Shown piece after piece: positions 24,743-34,529 of a DNA stretch of 37,415 bases. Both the position numbers and the translations under genes were made by a program. Source of the DNA: Cellulosilyticum sp. GTDB lineage: Bacteria > Bacillota > Clostridia > Lachnospirales > Cellulosilyticaceae. The stretch lies in assembly GCA_017421915.1 (NCBI GenBank), contig JAFOHG010000086.1, positions 1-37,415 on the forward strand, written 5' to 3'. The notes below the pieces were generated by a model, which made no database searches, had not been told where the DNA came from, and saw only the letters and a program-made list of their open reading frames with translations. How positions within the stretch are numbered: position 1 is the stretch's first letter; each line of letters begins with the position of its first letter.

Positions 24743-26188
24743 ATGAAAAAGATACTATTTGTAGCTTCAGAGTGTGTTCCTTTTATTAAAACCGGAGGAT
24801 TAGCTGATGTTGTAGGAACTTTACCTAAGATGTTTGACAAAAGCAAATTTGACGTGAGAGTAGTTTTACCAAGTTATACCTGTATTCCATGGGAATATAG
24901 AGGAAAGTTTAAGTACATAACTCATTTTTATATGGAAATGGGATGGTTTAAAGAGCCACATCATGTAGGTATTATGACTGCAGAATATGAAGGGATTACC
25001 TTCTATTTTATAGATAATGAATACTACTTTAGTGGTTGGGCACCTTATGGAACAATGCGTTTTGATATTGAAAAATATAGTTTCTTCTGTAAGGCAGCAT
25101 TAGCTATTTTGCCAACTTTAGATTTTCATCCTGACATTATTCACTGCCATGACTGGCAATCAGGTCTTGTACCTGTTTATCTAAAAACGGTGTTTAGTGA
25201 TAATCCGTTTTATTGGAACATTAAGACGATCATGACTATACATAATCTTAAGTTCCAGGGTATATGGGATATAAAAACAATTCAAGGCATTACGGGACTT
25301 CCTAGTTATTTATTTACACCAGATAAATTAGAATATAAGAAAGATGCCAATATGCTAAAAGGTGGCTTAGTTTATGCAGACTATATTACTACTGTAAGTA
25401 ATACTTATGCTTGGGAAATTCAACTTGATTACTATGGTGAAGGATTAGATGGACTACTTAGAGCGAGAAATAACTCACTTTGTGGCATTTTAAATGGTAT
25501 TGATTATAGTGATTATAATCCTATTTCAGATAAACGCATTTATCATAATTATTCTAACTGGAACTTTAGAACAGAAAAAGTAAAGAATAAAAGAGCAATA
25601 CAGGCAGAACTTGGTTTGCCAGTAGATGATAATAAGTATATGATTGCAATTATTTCTAGATTAACCGATCAAAAAGGTTTAGATTTAATCGACTGGGTAA
25701 TGAATGGTATTTGTGATGAAAATGTACAACTTGTTGTACTTGGTACAGGAGAGGCCCAATATGAGAATATGTTTAAACATTATCAATGGATTATGCCAGA
25801 TAGGGTTTCAGCTAACATTTACTATTCAGATGACTTAGCACATAAGCTTTATGCAGCAGCAGACTCATTATTAATGCCATCACGCTTTGAGCCATGTGGT
25901 TTAACGCAGCTCATTGCACTTCGTTATGGCACTGTTCCAATTGTACGTGAAACAGGTGGATTAAAAGATACTGTTGAACCATACAATGAGTATGAAGGAA
26001 AGGGTACAGGCTTCACTTTTGCAAATTATAATGCCGATGAAATGCTAGGCATTATTAACTATTCTAAGAAGGTTTATTTTGAAGATCGTATATCTTGGAA
26101 TAATATGGTGGCAAGAGGAATGAAGATGGATTATTCTTGGAATCGCTCTGCGAGAATTTATGAAGAATTGTATAATAGTTTAACTTAA
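24743..26188 (+). CDS. glgA: Glycogen synthase (ADP-glucose type)
   Basis: A 481-aa GT5 glycosyltransferase, the normal length. It adds glucose from ADP-glucose to alpha-1,4-glucan. Seen: the donor-binding KTGGLADVVG (residues 16-25), HCHDWQSGLVPVYLK, the GLDGLLRARN segment with ILNGIDYSDYNP, the ISRLTDQKGLDLI loop, and the C-terminal catalytic E-x7-E region SRFEPCGLTQLIALRYGT with RETGGLKDT. AAAGGAG precedes ATG 24743. It stands alone: no glgC, glgD or glgB is within the window, so the glycogen genes are scattered in this genome. Confidence 0.95.
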   Translation: MKKILFVASECVPFIKTGGLADVVGTLPKMFDKSKFDVRVVLPSYTCIPWEYRGKFKYITHFYMEMGWFKEPHHVGIMTAEYEGITFYFIDNEYYFSGWAPYGTMRFDIEKYSFFCKAALAILPTLDFHPDIIHCHDWQSGLVPVYLKTVFSDNPFYWNIKTIMTIHNLKFQGIWDIKTIQGITGLPSYLFTPDKLEYKKDANMLKGGLVYADYITTVSNTYAWEIQLDYYGEGLDGLLRARNNSLCGILNGIDYSDYNPISDKRIYHNYSNWNFRTEKVKNKRAIQAELGLPVDDNKYMIAIISRLTDQKGLDLIDWVMNGICDENVQLVVLGTGEAQYENMFKHYQWIMPDRVSANIYYSDDLAHKLYAAADSLLMPSRFEPCGLTQLIALRYGTVPIVRETGGLKDTVEPYNEYEGKGTGFTFANYNADEMLGIINYSKKVYFEDRISWNNMVARGMKMDYSWNRSARIYEELYNSLT

Positions 26189-26208
26189 GAATAAGAGGTA
26201 CATAATAT

Positions 26209-26256
26209 AAAAAGTACGTGTAGGCTTTATTTAATAAGCTTATGCGTACTTTTTTA
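26209..26256. terminator. Terminator between glgA and dCMP deaminase
   Basis: AAAAAGTACG (26209-26218) pairs with CGTACTTTTT (from 26245), with further pairing inside. T runs on both strands let it serve the converging genes. Confidence 0.82.
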
Positions 26257-26266
26257 TATAAAGATT

Positions 26267-26776
26267 TTATTCTGTTTCAAAAGATAATTCAATTTTTTGA
26301 GTATCTGTTTGAAGACGAGTTAGTTTAACACCGGCAGCTTCAAACATTTTTGTAGAAGCTTTAACTGCATCAGAATCAGCATATTTATTAGAAAGATAAA
26401 TAACTTCACGAATACCAGATTGAATAATAGCTTTGCAACATTCATTACAAGGAAATAGAGCAACATAAATTTTAGAGCCAACTAATGATTTACCGCGAGC
26501 ATTTAAAATAGCATTAAGTTCTGCGTGGACAACAAAGGGATATTTTGTATCTAAAAAGTCTCCATCTCGCCCCCAAGGAAAGTGATCATCAGAACATCCG
26601 ATAGGTAAGCCATTATAACCTACACTTAAAATAGTATTATGATTGAAACCATTTGGTGCATCACCACTTACAATACAAGCACCAACTTGTGTATTAGGAT
26701 CTTTACTGCGTTTGGCAGCAAGTAAAGCAATCCCCATAAAGTAGTCATCCCAAGAGATATATTCCTGTCTTTTCAT
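26267..26776 (-). CDS. dCMP deaminase family protein
   Basis: A 169-aa zinc deaminase. Ligands and catalytic Glu are in VVHAELNAIL (HAE) and FPCNECCKAI (PCxxC), the cytidine/deoxycytidylate deaminase signature; SVGYNGLPIGCSDDHFPWGR matches the substrate region of dCMP deaminases. It converts dCMP to dUMP, the precursor of dTMP. AGGAGG lies before ATG 26776. It is divergent from nrdAB, which makes deoxynucleotides, so the two units share one pathway. The com-type name ComEB is possible but there is no competence context. Confidence 0.9.
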   Translation of the reverse strand: MKRQEYISWDDYFMGIALLAAKRSKDPNTQVGACIVSGDAPNGFNHNTILSVGYNGLPIGCSDDHFPWGRDGDFLDTKYPFVVHAELNAILNARGKSLVGSKIYVALFPCNECCKAIIQSGIREVIYLSNKYADSDAVKASTKMFEAAGVKLTRLQTDTQKIELSFETE

Positions 26777-26817
26777 TTGAAGCCTCCTTATGTAGAAGAT
26801 AAAAATAAGTTTTTTTT

Positions 26818-26846
26818 AGTATAATCGCTTTTATATAGGGTTTCAA
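26818..26846 (-). promoter_or_regulatory. Promoter of the dCMP deaminase gene
   Basis: On the minus strand: -35 TTGAAA (26846-26841), 17-base spacer, -10 TATACT (26823-26818). Confidence 0.7.
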
Positions 26847-27070
26847 GAATCAAAGGTTTATTTGATATATTTTAACATTAAAAAACCAAAACCTTTTCCT
26901 AGAAAGGAGAAGTTGAGTGGTGTATAATATCTAATACATAATGGATAATAACTATTGTTCAATATCATTTTTTAAAAGATAAATTTTTGAAATATATACC
27001 AGCACTTAAAGTAAAATTATTTATACGCAAAAAAATAGAGTATAAATCATAAGAAAGGATGGGGGTAAAT

Positions 27071-29362
27071 TTGAAAATTAATATAGTAAAAAGAGATGGT
27101 AGGTTAGAGGAACTTTGTCCAGCAAAAACAAAAAAAATGGTAGAGTTTGCATGCAGAGGGTTACAAGGATGTGATCCTATAGAATTAGAATTAGATGCCA
27201 AAATTCAGTTTAGAGATGGAATGAGTACAAGAGAGATTCAAAAAATCTTAATTCAGACAGCTATAGAGAAGGTGATTACGACTCAACAAGATGATTATGG
27301 TAATCAAATTAAGACTACTTATATTAACTGGCAATATGTAGCGTCTAGATTACTTTGTTATGATTTATATAAAGAAGCAGCAATTAATAGAGGATATCAA
27401 CATTTTGGATATGGAGACTATGAAGCACTTTTTGAAAAACTTGTTGAGATGAATCTTTATGGTAGCTACTTAAAAGAAGCTTACACTAAAGAAGAGATTA
27501 AAGAATTAGCAGCTTATATGAAACCAGAACGTGATGAATTATTTAATTATGAAGGGGTTAAGCTATTAGCTGATCGTTACTTAGTAAAAGGATTTAATAA
27601 AGAAGTATTAGAATTGCCACAAGAAAGATTTTTAACCATTGCTATGCATTTAGCCATTCCTGAAGGAAATCAGAAAGTGCACTATGCTAAAGCTTTTTAT
27701 GATTTATTAAGTCAGTTAAAGATGACAGTAGCAACACCAACTTTAGCTAATGCAGGAACTGCTTTTTATCAATTAAGTAGTTGTTTTATTTCTACAGTAG
27801 AAGATAGTCTGTGGTCCATTTACGATGTTAATCAAAAATTCTCGCAAGTTTCTAAACATGGTGGTGCACTAGGCATTTATTTAGGTAAGGTTAGAGCTTT
27901 AAATAGTGAAATTCGTGGCGTGAAAAACTCTTCAGGGGGGATTGTGCCTTGGATAAGACTGTATAATGATACGGCTGTAGCTGTAGATCAATTAGGACGT
28001 AGAAAAGGAAGTGCATCCATAACTTTAGATGTATGGCATAAAGATATTTATGACTTCTTAGATTTAAAAACCAATAATGGAGATGATCGTAGAAAAGCAC
28101 ACGATATTTTCCCAGCTGTAAGTATTCCAGATTTATTTATGGAAAGATTAGAGAGAAGAGAAAACTGGTCATTATTTGATCCTTATATGGTAAAAAAACA
28201 TATGGGTTATAGTTTAGAAGATTATTATGATGAGAAAGATGAGAAAGCCTTTACGAAAAAGTATTTAGAATGTGAAGCCAATACAATACTAGAACGTATT
28301 ACTGTTCCGTGTTTAGAAATCATGAAAAAGATTATGATTAGTGCAGTGGAAACAGGAACACCTTTTATTTTCTTTAGAGATACAGTGAATCGTACAAATC
28401 CAAACAAACATAAGGGTATGATTTATGCGTCAAATCTTTGTCATGAAATTGCCCAAAATATGAGTGCGAGTGAATTAGTAGAGGAGATTGTTACAACAGA
28501 GAATGGCGTAAAAGAAGTTGTAACAAGAGTCAAAGCTGGGGATATGGTAACTTGCAACTTAAACTCGGTGAATTTAGGTAAGGTTGAGTTGGAAGAATTA
28601 AAAGAGTGTATTCCGCTTCAAATTCGTATGTTAGATAATGTCATTACTTTAAATCAATTACCAGTTAAAGAAGCAGCTATTACAAGTGATAAGTATCGTG
28701 CCATTGGACTAGGAACAAGTGGATATCATCACTATTTAGTGAATCATAATATTATGTGGGAAAGTGAAGAACATTTAAAGGTAGCAGACGAACTGTTTGA
28801 AGAGATTGCATATCAAGCTATTAAAGGTTCTATGGAACTTGCAAAAGAGAAAGGGGCTTATGAGGCTTTTGAAGGTTCAGATTGGCAAACAGGTGCTTAT
28901 TTTGAGCAAAGAGGTTATACTTCTGAAAGATGGCAACAACTAAAAGCCGATGTAGCGAAGTATGGTCTTCGAAATGGTTATATTATGGCTGTTGCACCAA
29001 CAGGTAGTACATCCAATATTGCCAATACTACAGCTGGGATTGATCCAATTTTTAAGAAATTCTTTATCGAAGAGAAAAAGGGAAGTTTTACACCAAAAAC
29101 TGCACCAGATTTATGCCAAGAGAATTTCTGGTTATATAAAGAGGCACATCATATTAATCAAAGTTGGAGTATTAAAGCATGTGGTATTAGACAACGTCAT
29201 ATTGACCAAGCCCAATCATTTAATTTATATATTACACCACAGATTAGTGCTAAGGATATTTTAAATATGTATATTGAATCTTGGAAAAATCAAATAAAGA
29301 CGCTTTACTATGTGCGAAATCAATCACTTGAGACAGATGAATGTACAAGTTGTTCAAGTTAG
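27071..29362 (+). CDS. nrdA: Ribonucleoside-diphosphate reductase, large (alpha) subunit
   Basis: A class I ribonucleotide reductase alpha chain of 763 aa from TTG 27071, chosen because AGGATGGGGG lies just ahead with good spacing. A start at ATG 27059 would leave no room for a ribosome site. Residues 1-90 are an ATP-cone (IVKRDGRLEELCPAKTKK), the overall-activity allosteric site. Active-site residues are the Cys in LSSCFIS, the Asn-Cys-Glu triad in SNLCHEIAQ, the Cys in TCNLNSVNLG, the tyrosine pair in TLYYVRNQ and the C-terminal redox Cys in DECTSCSS. It reduces ribonucleotides with the radical made by NrdB. A TATAAT (26923-26928) about 140 bases upstream may be its -10; no NrdR box could be picked out. 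nrdB follows by 48 bases. Confidence 0.95.
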   Translation: MKINIVKRDGRLEELCPAKTKKMVEFACRGLQGCDPIELELDAKIQFRDGMSTREIQKILIQTAIEKVITTQQDDYGNQIKTTYINWQYVASRLLCYDLYKEAAINRGYQHFGYGDYEALFEKLVEMNLYGSYLKEAYTKEEIKELAAYMKPERDELFNYEGVKLLADRYLVKGFNKEVLELPQERFLTIAMHLAIPEGNQKVHYAKAFYDLLSQLKMTVATPTLANAGTAFYQLSSCFISTVEDSLWSIYDVNQKFSQVSKHGGALGIYLGKVRALNSEIRGVKNSSGGIVPWIRLYNDTAVAVDQLGRRKGSASITLDVWHKDIYDFLDLKTNNGDDRRKAHDIFPAVSIPDLFMERLERRENWSLFDPYMVKKHMGYSLEDYYDEKDEKAFTKKYLECEANTILERITVPCLEIMKKIMISAVETGTPFIFFRDTVNRTNPNKHKGMIYASNLCHEIAQNMSASELVEEIVTTENGVKEVVTRVKAGDMVTCNLNSVNLGKVELEELKECIPLQIRMLDNVITLNQLPVKEAAITSDKYRAIGLGTSGYHHYLVNHNIMWESEEHLKVADELFEEIAYQAIKGSMELAKEKGAYEAFEGSDWQTGAYFEQRGYTSERWQQLKADVAKYGLRNGYIMAVAPTGSTSNIANTTAGIDPIFKKFFIEEKKGSFTPKTAPDLCQENFWLYKEAHHINQSWSIKACGIRQRHIDQAQSFNLYITPQISAKDILNMYIESWKNQIKTLYYVRNQSLETDECTSCSS

Positions 29363-29410
29363 GTAGTTTAAAAGGGTAAAAGCTTAAAGTAAAAATAGAG
29401 GTGGATATTT

Positions 29411-30439
29411 ATGCAAAAGAAACGTATCTTTAACGAGAATGGAGACCGTGGAACACAATCCATTATTGGCGGAAATACAACAAATCTTAGAGAATGGAAT
29501 CGTATTAAATATGACTGGGCACAGACTCTATATCGTACAATGCTCAATAACTTTTGGATTCCTGAAGAAATTGCATTAAATGAAGATGTAAAAGGTTTTC
29601 CTTATTTAACAGATGGGGAAAGGAGAGCTTTTGATAAAATTATTGCTTTCTTAAATTTTTTAGATTCTATTCAAAGTGAAAACTTACCTCATTTGTCACG
29701 TTATATTACAGCACCAGAGGTAGCATCACTTTTAAATCTTCAAGCATTTCAAGAGGAAATTCATGCACAAAGTTACTCTTATGTCTTGGATACAGTAACT
29801 AATCCTATTACAAGAGATAAAATTTATGATGAATGGAGAGAAGATGAACATCTTCTAAAGCGTAATAAATTTATTGCTGGGATTTATGAAGCATTTAATG
29901 AAGAACCAAATGAAATGAACTTTTTAAGAGCTATTATGGCAAATTATATCTTAGAAGGAATCTATTTTTATTCAGGTTTTAGTTTCTTTTATACTTTAGC
30001 AAGACAAGGGAAAATGACAGCAACAAGTACAATTTTTAAATATATTAATCGTGATGAAATTACCCATCTTGTTGTTTTCCAAAATATTATTAGAGAAATG
30101 AAGAAAGAAAACTCAGAGCTTTTTACAAAAGAACTAGAAGAAGAATTTAGAGAAATGATGAAAACAGGTGTAGAGCATGAGATTGCTTGGGGACAATATG
30201 TAACAGGTAATAATATTATGGGGATTAATGACCAGCTTATTGAACTTTACATTAAATACTTATCAAATCAACGTTTAAAAGCAATTGGAATTGAAATTCT
30301 TTATCCAGAGGTAACTCAAAATCCAATGGCATGGATTGAAAGTTTTTCTAACCTTAATAGTACAAAAACAGATTTCTTTGAAGCAAAGGTTACAAATTAT
30401 ACAAAAGCGGCAGCTTTTGATTTTGATAGTTTAGAATAA
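29411..30439 (+). CDS. nrdB: Ribonucleoside-diphosphate reductase, small (beta) subunit
   Basis: A 342-aa ferritin-like radical subunit. Metal ligands and the radical site are all present: the Asp in NFLDSIQSEN, Glu/His and the radical Tyr in EEIHAQSYSYV (ExxHxxxY), the Glu in NYILEGIYFYSGF, and Glu/His in NRDEITHLVVF. Because the Tyr is kept, this is a tyrosyl-radical class Ia/Ib-type enzyme, not a Tyr-less class Ic one. No nrdI or nrdH gene is adjacent, so a Mn-type Ib system is not supported by context. GAGGTGG precedes ATG 29411; it ends the nrdA-nrdB operon before a terminator. Confidence 0.95.
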   Translation: MQKKRIFNENGDRGTQSIIGGNTTNLREWNRIKYDWAQTLYRTMLNNFWIPEEIALNEDVKGFPYLTDGERRAFDKIIAFLNFLDSIQSENLPHLSRYITAPEVASLLNLQAFQEEIHAQSYSYVLDTVTNPITRDKIYDEWREDEHLLKRNKFIAGIYEAFNEEPNEMNFLRAIMANYILEGIYFYSGFSFFYTLARQGKMTATSTIFKYINRDEITHLVVFQNIIREMKKENSELFTKELEEEFREMMKTGVEHEIAWGQYVTGNNIMGINDQLIELYIKYLSNQRLKAIGIEILYPEVTQNPMAWIESFSNLNSTKTDFFEAKVTNYTKAAAFDFDSLE

Positions 30440-30455
30440 ATACAAGTATGATAAG

Positions 30456-30496
30456 AAAAAGAAGCATAGCGATAAAAAATCGTATGCTTCTTTTTT
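30456..30496 (+). terminator. Terminator of the nrdAB operon
   Basis: AAAAAGAAGCATA and TATGCTTCTTTTTT pair, with an inner CGAT/ATCG stem. Confidence 0.88.
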
Positions 30497-30674
30497 GATT
30501 AATTGGATGAATAACCCAAACTTATTCTTGGTTTCTCTATATCTGAGATAATGAGTGGTTAAAATATAAAAATTTACAAATTTTAACGAGGGTATAAAAA
30601 TAATTACAATTATTTCTAGTATAATAATATAAGATTAAATACAATAGGATAAAGTTTTAAGGGGGATATGTTAA

Positions 30675-31406
30675 ATGTGTCAGCAGGGTATTTGTAATGA
30701 AGAAATTTTAAAAGAGATGATTTATGAGAAGGAATATGAATGTCCATTATGTAAAACAAAGTTTAAGCAAAAAGCTGTAAAGTCTAGTAAAAATAAGCTA
30801 TTAGATATTGATTTTGATTTAAATGCAAGATATGAGAAAGTTAATCCACTTTATTATGAAGTGGTGGTATGTGAAGTTTGTGGATTTGCTCAGCTCAATA
30901 AACGAAGCGAGATGCCAACATTAGCAGAGGCAAGTCTTTTAAAAGAGAAGATTGCAGCGAATTTTTTAGGAAGAAAATATTCGACTTATTATACAGCACA
31001 AGAAGCCATTGATCGTTATAAATTAGCACTTTTAAATGCTATTGTAAGAAATGCAACAGAAGGTGAAAAAGCTTATATTGCACTAAAACTAGCTTGGGTA
31101 TATAGAGAAATAGGGGATAGTGAGGAAGAAAAGCGATTTTTAGGGGAGGCATTAAAAAGCTTTTTAAATGCTTATCAACGAGAAGGATTTCCAATATTTG
31201 AACTACAAGAAGAAGTTGTTGCTTATCTTATTGCAGCATTAAGTTATCAATTAGAAAATTATAAGCAAGCCATTAAGTGGATTCAAATGGTTTTAAAAAA
31301 TCCTAATACGTCACCTAAGTTAAAAGATAGATGTTTTTCATTAAAGGCAATGGTTAGTGAAAAAGAAAAGGAGCTGAAACAATTAGAAGAACAAAATAAA
31401 CTTTAA
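30675..31406 (+). CDS. DUF2225 family protein with zinc ribbon
   Basis: A 243-aa protein. The N-terminal third carries two Cys pairs, ECPLCKTKFKQKAVKS and VVCEVCGFAQL, forming a zinc ribbon; the DLNARYEKVNPLYYEVVVC stretch is typical of DUF2225 (COG1655). The rest (about 100-240) is helical with a TPR-like run (KAYIALKLAWVYREIGDSEE, then LSYQLENYKQAIKWIQMVLK). The function is unknown; it is cytoplasmic and has no membrane segment. AGGGGGAT precedes ATG 30675. It stands alone between nrdB and an unknown gene. Confidence 0.85.
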   Translation: MCQQGICNEEILKEMIYEKEYECPLCKTKFKQKAVKSSKNKLLDIDFDLNARYEKVNPLYYEVVVCEVCGFAQLNKRSEMPTLAEASLLKEKIAANFLGRKYSTYYTAQEAIDRYKLALLNAIVRNATEGEKAYIALKLAWVYREIGDSEEEKRFLGEALKSFLNAYQREGFPIFELQEEVVAYLIAALSYQLENYKQAIKWIQMVLKNPNTSPKLKDRCFSLKAMVSEKEKELKQLEEQNKL

Positions 31407-31520
31407 TTGAAGAAGCAAGTTGGTGTAAGAAAGTATAAATTTAAAAGATAGGTTTCATAATAAGATGAAAGAGATAGAAAATATGAAAATCTCACCAGTT
31501 AGAGAGAAAGGAATTTTATT

Positions 31521-31958
31521 ATGAAATATGCAGTACTTTCACCAAATCAGAAATTAATTTGTTTTGATCATAATAATCAAGTGGCTGAGTATTGTCTAAG
31601 AGTAGATAATGATGAACTTAATCAATATGCAGCCGATCATGAATATACTTATGAGACGATGACACCTACAGAAATAGGGCAGCTTTATACAGAAGTAGGA
31701 GCAGACTATGGTGGGTGTCTGATTTATGAAACAAGAGAGATTTTAGATACCATGAAGGAACATGAGGTAGAACAAGAATATATTAATCAGGCAAATGAGT
31801 TATTTAATAGTAGCACTTTAAATAATGAAATAGATTGTCCAGGATTTTTAGAAGATATTCTAGGTGAGTTAACGCCTATTTCACCTGCGCAAATGACAGA
31901 TGGTATTTATTTCATGAGAAATATAGATTCTCCACGTGAAGAAAAGGATAATGGGTAA
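31521..31958 (+). CDS. Protein of unknown function, 145 aa
   Basis: An acidic protein that I do not recognise. It begins with a beta-type segment (MKYAVLSPNQKLICFDHNNQ), then an acidic helical part rich in Asp/Glu/Tyr (DELNQYAADHEYTYETMTP), GADYGGCLIYETREIL, and a Cys in EIDCPGFLEDIL. There is no signal peptide or membrane helix. GAGAAAGGAA precedes ATG 31521. It lies 115 bases after the DUF2225 gene without a clear terminator between, so the two may be co-transcribed. A hairpin follows. Confidence 0.72.
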   Translation: MKYAVLSPNQKLICFDHNNQVAEYCLRVDNDELNQYAADHEYTYETMTPTEIGQLYTEVGADYGGCLIYETREILDTMKEHEVEQEYINQANELFNSSTLNNEIDCPGFLEDILGELTPISPAQMTDGIYFMRNIDSPREEKDNG

Positions 31959-31971
31959 TAAAATATGTTGT

Positions 31972-32030
31972 ATGCTCCTCTAAATAAGATAGCTATAGAT
32001 TGCTGCTAGCTTTAAGAGGAGTATTTATTT
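31972..32030 (+). terminator. Probable terminator after the 145-aa gene
   Basis: GCTCCTCT and AGAGGAGT pair, with an inner TAGCT/AGCTA-like stem. The tail is T-rich but interrupted by A. Confidence 0.5.
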
Positions 32031-32121
32031 ATATGGATTGAGTTACTTTAAGTGATTAAAAAAGAGGATGGAAAGAAGTATCAAAAATTGTAAAAAGTTG
32101 TAATAATTTAAGGAAAGGTCA

Positions 32122-32130
32122 TGATATAAT
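32122..32130 (+). promoter_or_regulatory. Extended -10 promoter of the membrane chemoreceptor
   Basis: TGATATAAT, an extended -10, lies 30 bases before ATG 32160. No consensus -35 at 17 bases. No SigD-type (TAAA...GCCGATAA) promoter is visible. Confidence 0.55.
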
Positions 32131-32159
32131 AGGGAGGAATTTAATGGAGGAATTTAAGC

Positions 32160-33896
32160 ATGTTAAAAAAATTAAGTATAGGTCAGAAAGTAGTTGCTTT
32201 AACAGGTGGAATTATCATTATTCTTAGTTTGATTGTAGCCAATATCTTAATGTTATTTTCAGGAAATAATACAATAAGAGAATTTAAGAGAAGTGGTATA
32301 GAACTTTTAACAGCTCTTAGTGTAGATTTAGATGTAGAAGTAGTAAAAGATATTTTAGAAAATCAAGATATAACAAGTGAAAGTTTTAATGAGGTACATA
32401 AGTATTTAAATCAAGCATTAAATGCAACTTCTCTTACATATCTTTATGTGATGGTACATGAAAATGATGGAAAAAACTCATATTATTTAGTTGATGGGAA
32501 TGAAGTGGATTCAGGAGAATTTTGTAATCCAGGAGATCCACTTGAAGACTCAAGTGAAGATTATTATAAGACACTTATTGAAGGAAAAGCATATGCTTCT
32601 GAAATTTATAATGCAGAAGGCTGGGGAGAGATGATGACCATAGAAGTACCTATTTATTCTGAAGGGAATGATAGGGTAATTGTATTGGCAGCGGATATTG
32701 CAACGAGCACAGTAAATCAACAAGGAAGAATTCTTAAGATACAACTTATAGCAGTTCTATTTTGTATGGCAATTATTGAGTTAATTTTAATTTATATATT
32801 TATTAATTCTATGCTAAGTAGAAACTTTAAAGTACTTGGTGGTATGATCGAGACAACAGCAAACTTTGACTTTACAGATATGAAATTAGGACAAAACTTA
32901 GCAGAGCGATTAGATGAAATAGGTGAAATTACAACAAGCATTATAGCGATGCGAGGCAAGCTAAGAGAAAAAGCTTTAGAAGTAGATGGAGCAGTAGAAG
33001 AGGTTCATGGGGCAATTAAACATATTCATGAGCGCATTGCACAGCAAACAGCATCAACTCAACAAGTAAGCACAAGTGTAGAAGAATTAGCAGCAAGTAT
33101 TAGTAATCAGGTATCATCTACCACTGAAAGTGGGCGCATGATTAATTTACTAAATGAAAAAATTGAAAGCTTTAATACTGAAATGATACAAATTAGTAAC
33201 TTAGCTCAAACAACTAAAGAAACAAGTGAGCAAAACAAACAATCTATTGACAAGTTACAAACTGTTTATAAAAATAATGAGTTAACATCTAAGATAGTAG
33301 ATGAAAAGATGAATCAGCTTATTACAAGCTCACGTGCAATTAAAGAAATCATAAAAGTTATTACAGATTTAGCTGAACAAACAAATTTACTTGCTTTAAA
33401 TGCAGCAATTGAAGCAGCGAGAGCAGGAGAAGCAGGAAAAGGTTTTGGGATTGTAGCAGATGAGATTAAGAAGTTATCTAATGACACTGCATCTTCTACT
33501 GAACAAATAGAAACAATTATTACACACATTGTAAAAGAAGTAGAAAGTACAAACCAATCTATGGAAGAATTAATGAGTAATAATAAGCAGGTAGGATTAG
33601 TTTCAAAAGAGGTTATTGGGACATCTAATGAAATGGAAAAAGATATAGATGAAATTTTAGATGGGATGAATCAACTTAAAGCATTTATGCAAGATATAGA
33701 AGTGTATAAAGACAGTGTGAAAAATAGTAATGACATTATTGTTGAAGGAACAGAGCAGTATTCAGCTATTTCAGAAGAAATCTCATCATGTATTCAAGAT
33801 GAAGCGATTGTTAATGAACAAATTCTACAAATTATGGATAGCGTAAAGCTTAAAGTAGATGGATTGGGAAAAAGCGTAAAAGAATACAAGTTATAA
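32160..33896 (+). CDS. Membrane methyl-accepting chemotaxis protein
   Basis: A 578-aa transmembrane chemoreceptor. The first membrane helix is at residues 11-33, an outside sensor of about 150 residues follows, the second helix is near 194-218, then a HAMP region and a long coiled-coil signalling domain. The hairpin tip reads [20 protein letters not shown], then [15 protein letters not shown] (about residues 404-440). The sensor has a small Cache-like arrangement ([40 protein letters not shown]), but I cannot name a ligand. A GGAGG ribosome site precedes the ATG. It is a single gene with its own extended -10 promoter. Confidence 0.92.
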   Translation: MLKKLSIGQKVVALTGGIIIILSLIVANILMLFSGNNTIREFKRSGIELLTALSVDLDVEVVKDILENQDITSESFNEVHKYLNQALNATSLTYLYVMVHENDGKNSYYLVDGNEVDSGEFCNPGDPLEDSSEDYYKTLIEGKAYASEIYNAEGWGEMMTIEVPIYSEGNDRVIVLAADIATSTVNQQGRILKIQLIAVLFCMAIIELILIYIFINSMLSRNFKVLGGMIETTANFDFTDMKLGQNLAERLDEIGEITTSIIAMRGKLREKALEVDGAVEEVHGAIKHIHERIAQQTASTQQVSTSVEELAASISNQVSSTTESGRMINLLNEKIESFNTEMIQISNLAQTTKETSEQNKQSIDKLQTVYKNNELTSKIVDEKMNQLITSSRAIKEIIKVITDLAEQTNLLALNAAIEAARAGEAGKGFGIVADEIKKLSNDTASSTEQIETIITHIVKEVESTNQSMEELMSNNKQVGLVSKEVIGTSNEMEKDIDEILDGMNQLKAFMQDIEVYKDSVKNSNDIIVEGTEQYSAISEEISSCIQDEAIVNEQILQIMDSVKLKVDGLGKSVKEYKL

Positions 33897-33956
33897 AAAG
33901 AGCTACTAGGACTTGGAGAATGACTTGATTGGTAAAATGAGTATAGAGAAGCACAA

Positions 33957-33985
33957 TTGTAAATACTATTAGTTTGTGTTAGGAT
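33957..33985 (+). promoter_or_regulatory. Possible promoter of yjdM
   Basis: -35 TTGTAA (33957-33962), 17-base spacer, -10-like TAGGAT (33980-33985). Confidence 0.38.
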
Positions 33986-34022
33986 AAGATGTACAAAAAT
34001 AGAAAGAAAGTCGAGAAGAAAC

Positions 34023-34358
34023 ATGATTCCAAATTGTCCAAAATGTAACTCAGAATATACTTATGAAGATGGCAGCATGTATGTATGTCCAGAATGTGCT
34101 CACGAATGGAGCCAATTAGAAACAGCTTCACAAGATGAAGATGTAAAAGTTTATAAAGATTGCAACGGAAATATTTTACAAGATGGAGATTCTGTAACAG
34201 TTATTAAAGACCTTAAAGTAAAAGGAAGTTCTTTAGTCATTAAAATCGGAACAAAAGTAAAAAATATCCGTTTAATTGATGGAGACCATGATATCGATTG
34301 TAAAATTGATGGTATTGGTGCAATGAAACTTAAATCTGAATTTGTAAAAAAATTATAG
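34023..34358 (+). CDS. yjdM: YjdM/PhnA family zinc-ribbon protein
   Basis: A 111-aa protein. An N-terminal zinc ribbon has Cys pairs CPKC (residues 5-8) and CPEC near residue 22, followed by HEW. The C-terminal domain carries the family sequence [20 protein letters not shown], then [20 protein letters not shown] and [10 protein letters not shown]. It was once linked to phosphonate use by its position near phn genes in E. coli, but it is not a phosphonatase, and its role is not settled. No phosphonate genes are nearby. The ribosome site is AGAAAG-like and weak. A strong terminator follows. Confidence 0.93.
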   Translation: MIPNCPKCNSEYTYEDGSMYVCPECAHEWSQLETASQDEDVKVYKDCNGNILQDGDSVTVIKDLKVKGSSLVIKIGTKVKNIRLIDGDHDIDCKIDGIGAMKLKSEFVKKL

Positions 34359-34370
34359 TTTAAGTTTAAT

Positions 34371-34430
34371 AATATACATTGAAAAAGAGGTGTCACGAGA
34401 AAATCGTACACCTCTTTTTCAATGTATATT
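34371..34430 (+). terminator. Unusually long perfect-stem terminator after yjdM
   Basis: A perfect 23-bp stem (34371-34393 with 34408-34430), then one bulged C and an ACGA/TCGT extension closing on a 5-base loop. A/T-rich ends allow termination on both strands. Confidence 0.85.
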
Positions 34431-34529
34431 AGAAGAGTTGGGTAAATGAAGAATAGATTTTACTTCCTCGGAAATGATAAGAGGTAGAGTTAATGAGCAA
34501 CTTATTATGGAAGGGGTAACCGGTGAGAG

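Noticed and set aside
26777..27070. NrdR boxes upstream of nrdA
   Set aside because: No pair of sites resembling the NrdR consensus could be found by eye in the interval.
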